A DNA stretch of 11,944 nt, from contig JAGCFG010000074.1 in the NCBI GenBank assembly GCA_017650255.1, positions 1-11,944 on the forward strand, in the 5' to 3' direction. This DNA is from Alphaproteobacteria bacterium (GTDB lineage: Bacteria > Pseudomonadota > Alphaproteobacteria > RF32 > CAG-239). Of this stretch, positions 6,718 through 11,944 are shown in pieces. The position numbers and the translations under genes are program-made. The notes beneath the pieces are model-generated. The model was not told where the DNA came from. It searched no databases and saw only the letters and a list, made by a program, of their open reading frames with translations. Within the stretch, counting starts at the first letter, position 1, and each line of letters opens with the position of its first letter.

Positions 6718-9700
6718 CTCTTATTTTATCCCATTGTTTTGTTTCAATTTTATAATAACATTTTGCTGCTGCTTGTGCAAAAAACTCAATGTTTTTATTT
6801 TTCATTTCTTCCGAAAAACTATAATGAACATATACATCATCACCTTTTTCCATAAATGATATTTTCACATCATCCCCACTTTCCGGATACAGCAACAAAC
6901 TCGCCGTTCGCTCATACTCTGGCAAAACGTCCGACTGTTCCAAAAACCTGGTATTGAGCATTTCTTTCACCAAAACCATCGTTCTGTTTAAATTATTCGT
7001 TTTATTAAAACCTTTCAACCGTCCAAAGCGTAAATTCCACAAAGAAGCATAACTCCAATCTTCAGGATTAACGGAAACATCTACAAAATCTGCTCTAACC
7101 ATCCAAACTTGAAATTTTTCGCCAAAACGAACATAAGCCGCCCTACCCCCGCGACCTATATCAATATCATATCTGCCCAAATAAAAATCTGCCACAACAT
7201 TATCTTTGCTTGCCACCTGAACTTGAATACCTTCATTTTTATCATTACTCAAAGGTTTCAATCCGAATGATGATAAATTCTCCAATCTGTTAGATTTTTT
7301 CTCATAATAAGTCATATTTGCCACCACAGATAAAAATCTTTGTAATCTTTCTTGATATACCGCCAAGCATGGATAATCTTTCAAAGTCCAGCGCCCATCT
7401 TTATACAAAAACTCCAACTTTCTGTCGCCTGCCGTCAAAACAAGTTTGTCAGCCTCTGCCAAATTATTCTCCAAATCAGCAAAAACTTTTTTATCTTCAA
7501 AAGCATCTGTAGCAGACTTTTGTATCCGATAAACCGACAACACACCCACCGCCACAAAAAGAAGTGCCGCCGATAAAACAACACAAAATTCCTTATTTAC
7601 AGAAAATCTCAAAGTACAATATTTTCTCGTTCTCCACACCTTTCTCAAAGCCAAAAACAGAACAATCAAAAACGGCACACTAATAATATTCAAAAGTTTA
7701 ATTTTCAAAGAAAACTCCTGCAAATCATCGTTCATAGTTGTCCGAATATTGCGCAAGTCATTCATAAGGCTCTGTAAATTTTGTCTTGTTCTTGCAATTA
7801 GCGCCAACTCATCCGAACTGAACTTTTCTCTTTCTTCAAAATTTTTCTTCCAAGTAATTTCATTCAAATTCTTTTTTGTTTGATCAATTTTTTCAAAAAT
7901 CTCATATTCTTTTTTATGAAAATCTAGCATATTTTCTTTACGTTTTTTCTCCATATCCGCAAAAAATCTGTCTTTTTGCCTTTTCCCTCTCAGAGAAAGC
8001 AATCCGCTGTCTCCGCTCAAATAATCAAGCGCATTCAAAACAAAATTAACATTATCATAAATAGGCAGAATATAATTATTCTCCAAAACAGTTTCGCTTC
8101 TGCTCCAAAAAGTATCATACACAAAATCCGTATCTGCAACGGCTATTACCTCGTATGGAGTACTTTCATCCTTGCTCTTTATAAGCGCCGCCAAAACTTT
8201 CATTACATTTGATGGCTGAAAACTATGTAACAACAACTCCGGACTTATGTTATCATAAACAACTTTCGCGGGCATAAGTCCCGATCTACTTGCCCCCACC
8301 AGCAACGGAATAAATTCGCTTTTATCCCCTTCATCCACCAAAACAGAAACCGATGCAAACAAAATTCCGTGCAAATTTTTAGTCATCTCAATATTCGGAT
8401 TAAAACTATTTTGTGGCAAAACAAACTGCACAACATCCTGCGTAAAGATTGGATTTGTTGAATAATTTTTTGTTGCATCAACTGTAATAGAATTTTCCAA
8501 GTCGGTTACTATTATGTTTTCCATCATCTTGAAGCCCCAAAAATCATCTAAGCCCCCAAGATTGGAAGGAAAAAATTCCATATTACGAGAAGAAAAAATT
8601 CTTTGTGCTTCGGCTGCAGTATCCAACAATACCAAAGCCTTTCCTCCCCGCTTCGAAAATTGTTTAACACCTTCAACAATATCCTCACTCAAATTATTCG
8701 GATGTACCATCATCAAAACATCAATTTTTGACAAATCATCCGGCGACATTATCGGCAGAATATTATAAAATTTTTCAATCTCCGTAACCACATTCCAACT
8801 TTGAGCAACATACCCGAAATCTTGCTCTGTTTCCAAAATTGGCAAATCGGTAATCAATCCCACAGTCTTTTTCTTGTGTAGCAAGCGATAAATATTTTCA
8901 ATCAAATCATATTCAACAAACGGCAATCTTTCCATCAAAAGCATAGGCATAACCTGCTTTTTTTCCGCAGCATCAACAAAAACAATTCCCATAAACCCAT
9001 TTTGGCTCAAATCTATCAAAGGAATTGGCTGCAATCCTTCCGCAATTGCCATATCTTCATCATCACTCAGATATTCTGGATTACATATTTTATACGAAAA
9101 TTTATCCGGCGCAATATTATGAAACCGTTGCAAAGTTAACCTAACCCTGTCATACATAAAGCGAACACTTGCATTCCTCTGACCCAAAATTGGAGAATAA
9201 TAAAATTTTGCTGTAATTCTCTCGGGGATATTTTTCAACATATCTCGACTTGCCGGCGAAATTGTATATAGCTTTTCTTCCGTCAAATCATATTGCTGAA
9301 GCTGCAAAAAATAATTGGATAACAAATTAATTCCGCAAAAAATCATAAAAAACAGCAGACATACCACCGCATAATACGAAGATTGCGTAGATTTCAACAG
9401 CCTCGAAGTACCGGAAGTCTTAAAACTTACAATAATCACAGTCAACAGATTAAACAAAACTACAACAGATGCCATAAACACCAATGACTTCAGCTCAAGC
9501 AACCCATTAACAATCTGGCCATAATGTGTCAAAAAGCTGAATGAAGCAATCATATCAACAATTACAGGAGCTGCAATCATTCTCAAAAAACCCAGAACAT
9601 ATTCAACTCCGCTAAAGAAAAATACAAAATTGGCCATCACCGACAAAACCAATGCCACAACCTGATTTTTAGTCAAAGCCGACATTGTCTGCGAAATAGA

Positions 9701-10141
9701 AAGCATACATCCTGCCAATAACCAAGCACCTATATAACTGAACGCAATTACCAAATTGTCCGGTTCTCCAAGATAATTAACAGTTATCCAGAATGGAAAA
9801 GTCAAAAGTAATGCCACCGCCACAAAAAGCCACGAGGCCAAAAACTTTCCCCAAACCAAAACATTTATACTCACCGGCATTGTAACAATTTGCACCACTG
9901 TTTTGTTCCTGAACTCCTCCGCCCACAAGCGCATGGCAATCCCCGGAATAAAAAGCAAAAAGATCCAAGGAACAAAAACAAACATCGGCGATAAATCGGC
10001 AATTCCTCTTTCTACAAAATGCCCGAAATAAATTGCAAAAGAAGCATTTAAAACCAAAAATGTAATCAAATAAACATAAGCCAAAGGAGAAACAAAATAT
10101 CGCAAAAATTCATTCTTTACAACAGAGTAGAGCTTTTTCAT
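6695..10141 (-). CDS. ABC-2 permease / GldG-like / DUF4340-like three-module protein
   Basis: A 1148-aa protein with three modules. Residues 1-240 are an ABC-2 permease of the GldF/NosY type: about six helices, with MRLWAEEFRNKTVVQIVTMP (70-89) typical of the cytoplasmic loop after helix 2. Residues 255-835 are a GldG-like auxiliary module: a helix at 257-278, the YDLTEEKLYTISPAS start (284-297), a large extracytoplasmic domain (KTVGLITDLP 425-434, GGKALVLLDT 499-508), a charged, probably coiled segment (720-812) and a closing helix (815-833). Residues 850-1148 have another helix (851-870) and a DUF4340-like domain (LEFLYKDGRWTLKDYP 909-924; SSFGLKPL 957-964; VVADFYLGRYD 982-992). These parts are often separate genes. 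It partners the ATPase encoded 2 nt upstream; its start has AGGAG 8 nt before the ATG. The substrate is unknown, and a link to gliding cannot be assumed outside Bacteroidota. Confidence 0.87.
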   Translation of the reverse strand: MKKLYSVVKNEFLRYFVSPLAYVYLITFLVLNASFAIYFGHFVERGIADLSPMFVFVPWIFLLFIPGIAMRLWAEEFRNKTVVQIVTMPVSINVLVWGKFLASWLFVAVALLLTFPFWITVNYLGEPDNLVIAFSYIGAWLLAGCMLSISQTMSALTKNQVVALVLSVMANFVFFFSGVEYVLGFLRMIAAPVIVDMIASFSFLTHYGQIVNGLLELKSLVFMASVVVLFNLLTVIIVSFKTSGTSRLLKSTQSSYYAVVCLLFFMIFCGINLLSNYFLQLQQYDLTEEKLYTISPASRDMLKNIPERITAKFYYSPILGQRNASVRFMYDRVRLTLQRFHNIAPDKFSYKICNPEYLSDDEDMAIAEGLQPIPLIDLSQNGFMGIVFVDAAEKKQVMPMLLMERLPFVEYDLIENIYRLLHKKKTVGLITDLPILETEQDFGYVAQSWNVVTEIEKFYNILPIMSPDDLSKIDVLMMVHPNNLSEDIVEGVKQFSKRGGKALVLLDTAAEAQRIFSSRNMEFFPSNLGGLDDFWGFKMMENIIVTDLENSITVDATKNYSTNPIFTQDVVQFVLPQNSFNPNIEMTKNLHGILFASVSVLVDEGDKSEFIPLLVGASRSGLMPAKVVYDNISPELLLHSFQPSNVMKVLAALIKSKDESTPYEVIAVADTDFVYDTFWSRSETVLENNYILPIYDNVNFVLNALDYLSGDSGLLSLRGKRQKDRFFADMEKKRKENMLDFHKKEYEIFEKIDQTKKNLNEITWKKNFEEREKFSSDELALIARTRQNLQSLMNDLRNIRTTMNDDLQEFSLKIKLLNIISVPFLIVLFLALRKVWRTRKYCTLRFSVNKEFCVVLSAALLFVAVGVLSVYRIQKSATDAFEDKKVFADLENNLAEADKLVLTAGDRKLEFLYKDGRWTLKDYPCLAVYQERLQRFLSVVANMTYYEKKSNRLENLSSFGLKPLSNDKNEGIQVQVASKDNVVADFYLGRYDIDIGRGGRAAYVRFGEKFQVWMVRADFVDVSVNPEDWSYASLWNLRFGRLKGFNKTNNLNRTMVLVKEMLNTRFLEQSDVLPEYERTASLLLYPESGDDVKISFMEKGDDVYVHYSFSEEMKNKNIEFFAQAAAKCYYKIETKQWDKIRDVLVSVR

Positions 10142-10143
10142 AA

Positions 10144-10866
10144 CTATTCTCCTTTACTTTCAGTAAGCGAATAAAATACATCTTCCAAAGAAGACTTTTT
10201 ATATTTTTTCAAAATTTCTGCCAGTGTTCCTTCTGCAACAATTCTGCCCTTGTTCAACAACACTATTCTGTTGCACAAATTTTCTGCCTCTTCCAACAAG
10301 TGAGTCGAAATAACAATACACTTATCTTCTCCCATGTCTTTGATAAGCGCCCTTATATGTTTTTTCTGGTTCGGGTCCAATCCATCTGTTGGCTCATCAA
10401 GCAACAAAACATTCGGGTTTCCCAAAATACTCTGCGCAAAACCAACTCTACGCTGATAACCTTTTGATAAAGTCTCCAACTTTTGCTCCGCAACCTGTTC
10501 AATTTTTGCAATTTTCATAACTTCATCAACGCGCGATTTTTTCTCTCCTCGCAACTCTGCCATATAATTCAAAAAAGCTCTAACGCTCAAATCAGCATAC
10601 AGAGGCGCCCCTTCCGACAAAAAACCAATATTTTCTTTTCCCCACAGCGGAAATTGCCTAATATCTTTTCCGCACACAATAATATCACCCGAAGTCGGAG
10701 AAAGATAACCTGCAACCATATTCATCAGTGTCGATTTTCCGGCACCGTTCGGCCCCAAAAGAGCGATTATCTCTCCTTGTTTTGCCGTAAAGTTAACCTC
10801 TTTCACCGCCTCGATATTTTCATAATTCTTACAAACTTTTTTAATTTTAAGAAATTCTTTTGGCAT
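10144..10866 (-). CDS. ABC transporter ATPase, GldA/CcmA-like
   Basis: A 240-aa nucleotide-binding subunit that would drive the permease encoded directly downstream. Walker A is GPNGAGKST (38-46). The signature is LSKGYQRRVG, the variant common in the GldA/NatA/CcmA-like group instead of LSGGQ. Walker B is VLLLDEP followed by the D-loop TDGLDP, and the switch His is in STHLLEE. The C-terminal tail SSLEDVFYSLTE is typical of ABC-2-type ATPases. The length is normal and all catalytic motifs are intact. A strong GGAGG lies 4 nt before the ATG. It follows rlmB by 11 nt and precedes the 1148-aa gene by 2 nt, so ATPase and membrane component are translated from one message. The specific gene name is not assigned because the substrate is unknown. 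Confidence 0.93.
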   Translation of the reverse strand: MPKEFLKIKKVCKNYENIEAVKEVNFTAKQGEIIALLGPNGAGKSTLMNMVAGYLSPTSGDIIVCGKDIRQFPLWGKENIGFLSEGAPLYADLSVRAFLNYMAELRGEKKSRVDEVMKIAKIEQVAEQKLETLSKGYQRRVGFAQSILGNPNVLLLDEPTDGLDPNQKKHIRALIKDMGEDKCIVISTHLLEEAENLCNRIVLLNKGRIVAEGTLAEILKKYKKSSLEDVFYSLTESKGE

Positions 10867-10877
10867 ATTGCCTCCGT

Positions 10878-11591
10878 TTACTTTCTACTCAATTCATACA
10901 AAACTATTGCCGCCGCATTGGAAACATTCAAACTTTCAACATCAGGACTAATCGGCAATCTTACCAACATATCGCACGATTGAGAAACCAACCTCCTCAT
11001 TCCTTTGCCTTCGCTTCCCATAATAACAGCCATTTTTCCACCTTTTTGCAAACTTGCAATCTCGTCTTTTGCATATCCGTCCATACCGACTACCCAAAAT
11101 CCTGCTTTTTTCAGTTTTTCAACAGCTCGCGAAATGTTTGTAACCCTGCAAACCGGCATTTTTTCATAAGTTCCTGCCGCAGCTTTCAACATTGCCCCGC
11201 TCTCTTTTGGTGAGTTTTTATCCTGCACCACCAGCGCTTCGGCTCCAAAAGCTGCACAAGAACGAACAATTGCCCCAATATTTTGCGGGTCAGTAACCTG
11301 ATCCAAAATTAACAAACTGCAATTCTCTTTGTTTTCAGTCTTTGCACAAATATCATCTATATCCACGTTTTTCAAAGCTTCTGCAGTCGCTGCAACTCCC
11401 TGATGCACTGCTTCAAGAGGCAACAACTTCTCAAATTCTTTTCTATCTGCAACGACCAACTTTCGATTCCCGATAACAGGCCTCATCTCAGTAGCATTTT
11501 CCGGCGAACAAAAAACTTTATGGATTTTTCTCATCGGGTTTGCCAACGCTGCCAAAACCGCATGTTTCCCATAAATTATCACTTCTTCCAT
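10878..11591 (-). CDS. rlmB: 23S rRNA 2'-O-methyltransferase, RlmB/TrmH family
   Basis: A 237-aa SpoU-class (SPOUT) enzyme, expected to 2'-O-methylate G2251 of 23S rRNA with S-adenosylmethionine. The N-terminal substrate-binding domain begins IIYGKHAVLAAL, as in RlmB. The three SpoU motifs are present: DQVTDPQNIGAIVRSCAAFG (motif 1, with the catalytic Arg), AVIMGSEGKGMRRL (motif 2) and LPISPDVESLNVSNAAAIVL (motif 3). These form the trefoil-knot cofactor site. The length is close to the 243 aa of E. coli RlmB. The start has GGAG 8 nt upstream and lies 1 nt after the stop of the HAD gene, so the two are co-transcribed. Another TrmH-family target cannot be excluded, but RlmB is the best fit. Confidence 0.9.
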   Translation of the reverse strand: MEEVIIYGKHAVLAALANPMRKIHKVFCSPENATEMRPVIGNRKLVVADRKEFEKLLPLEAVHQGVAATAEALKNVDIDDICAKTENKENCSLLILDQVTDPQNIGAIVRSCAAFGAEALVVQDKNSPKESGAMLKAAAGTYEKMPVCRVTNISRAVEKLKKAGFWVVGMDGYAKDEIASLQKGGKMAVIMGSEGKGMRRLVSQSCDMLVRLPISPDVESLNVSNAAAIVLYELSRK

Positions 11592-11592
11592 T

Positions 11593-11944
11593 TCATTTCT
11601 CCAATATCTTTTCAGCCTGATTTAAGACATCAATCTTATACGTCGGCAACGCACCTTTATATTTATGCAACGGATCATAAATAATACAATCTGCACCGTT
11701 CAAAGCCTCTGCAGTTTTAACATCTGCCTCCCCGTCACCGATTACCACAATTTCCTTTGCCTCCGGCAGTTCATCGTCGAACAAAGCCCGACAGGCAACG
11801 GGATGCGGCTTATCTTCATCATATTCCCCCGCCGCCACAACTTTCTTGAAATATTTTCCAAAACCCAACAAATCCAATTCTTGATTGATAAATTTTGTTT
11901 TTTTATTTGTAATCAAATAACTACTGATACCTGTCCTTTGGCAA
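11593..11944 (-). CDS. HAD-superfamily phosphatase, partial (phosphoglycolate phosphatase-like)
   Basis: The C-terminal 117 residues of a haloacid-dehalogenase-like hydrolase; the N-terminal part, with the DxD nucleophile motif, lies beyond the right edge. The frame stays open to the last base, so the TTG at 11916 is not a real start. Motif II is SSYLITNK, the motif III Lys is in EDKPHP, and motif IV is VVIGDGEADVKTA, with the two acidic Mg2+ ligands. This layout (TNK, KPxP, GDGxxD) fits the Gph-like group that dephosphorylates small molecules such as 2-phosphoglycolate; the substrate is not determined here. It ends TGA-A-ATG into rlmB, so it is the upstream member of the leftward run. Confidence 0.85.
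   Translation of the reverse strand, partial: CQRTGISSYLITNKKTKFINQELDLLGFGKYFKKVVAAGEYDEDKPHPVACRALFDDELPEAKEIVVIGDGEADVKTAEALNGADCIIYDPLHKYKGALPTYKIDVLNQAEKILEK

Noticed and set aside
6695..10141. Gliding-motility function for the GldA/F/G-like system
   Set aside because: GldF/GldG-like ABC systems occur in many non-gliding bacteria, and no other gliding genes are in the window.
10483..10983. Open frame of 166 codons opposite the ABC ATPase and rlmB
   Set aside because: It is antisense to two genes with intact catalytic motifs. Its composition (rich in Phe, Asn, His, Ser) is that of a reverse shadow.

Overview
The window is AT-rich, densely packed bacterial DNA with no rRNA, tRNA, CRISPR array or insertion sequence that I can see. 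Gene content (two-subunit-type proton-translocating transhydrogenase, a Mur ligase, a signal-peptide-bearing envelope protein, RlmB, a FieF-type cation diffusion facilitator and a GldA/F/G-like ABC system) points to a Gram-negative, probably proteobacterial organism. An AT-rich alphaproteobacterium is my best guess, held loosely. The standard code is in use: many genes end at TAA in the expected place.

Left part (1-2355): the 3' portion of pntB reads rightward, but an in-frame TAA at 81-83 separates its first visible 26 codons from the rest. Converging on it from the right is a two-gene leftward unit: a TetR-family regulator followed, after 1 nt, by a small membrane protein with an HExxH motif (M50-like). 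The last 18 nt of this unit overlap the end of pntB.

Middle (2356-5790): a 98-nt intergenic region carries a recognisable promoter for the tetR unit and starts, divergently, a rightward pair: a secreted or periplasmic protein of unknown function and an atypical MurC/Mpl-like Mur ligase. A second, unrelated-in-length HExxH membrane protein (M50-like, HELTH ... HNEQTDL) runs leftward and overlaps the end of the Mur ligase gene by 32 nt. It diverges from a small, very acidic 95-aa protein that has a good extended -10 promoter and Shine-Dalgarno.

Right part (5794-11944): one long leftward, apparently operonic run. In transcription order it is a HAD-family phosphatase (cut by the right edge), rlmB (1 nt gap), an ABC ATPase of the GldA/CcmA type (11 nt gap), a 1148-aa protein (2 nt gap), and a FieF/YiiP-like metal exporter whose start overlaps the preceding gene by 23 nt. 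The 1148-aa protein joins three modules that are commonly separate: an ABC-2 permease (GldF-like), a GldG-like auxiliary domain and a C-terminal DUF4340-like domain. With the ATPase it would form a complete ABC system of unknown substrate, and it is the most distinctive item here. All three convergent gene ends in the window are overlapping or 3 nt apart, with no room for dedicated intergenic terminators.

Nothing here is provably a new system. The items most worth a second look are the three-module ABC protein, the interrupted pntB, the two M50-like membrane proteins, and the variant Mur ligase beside a secreted protein.
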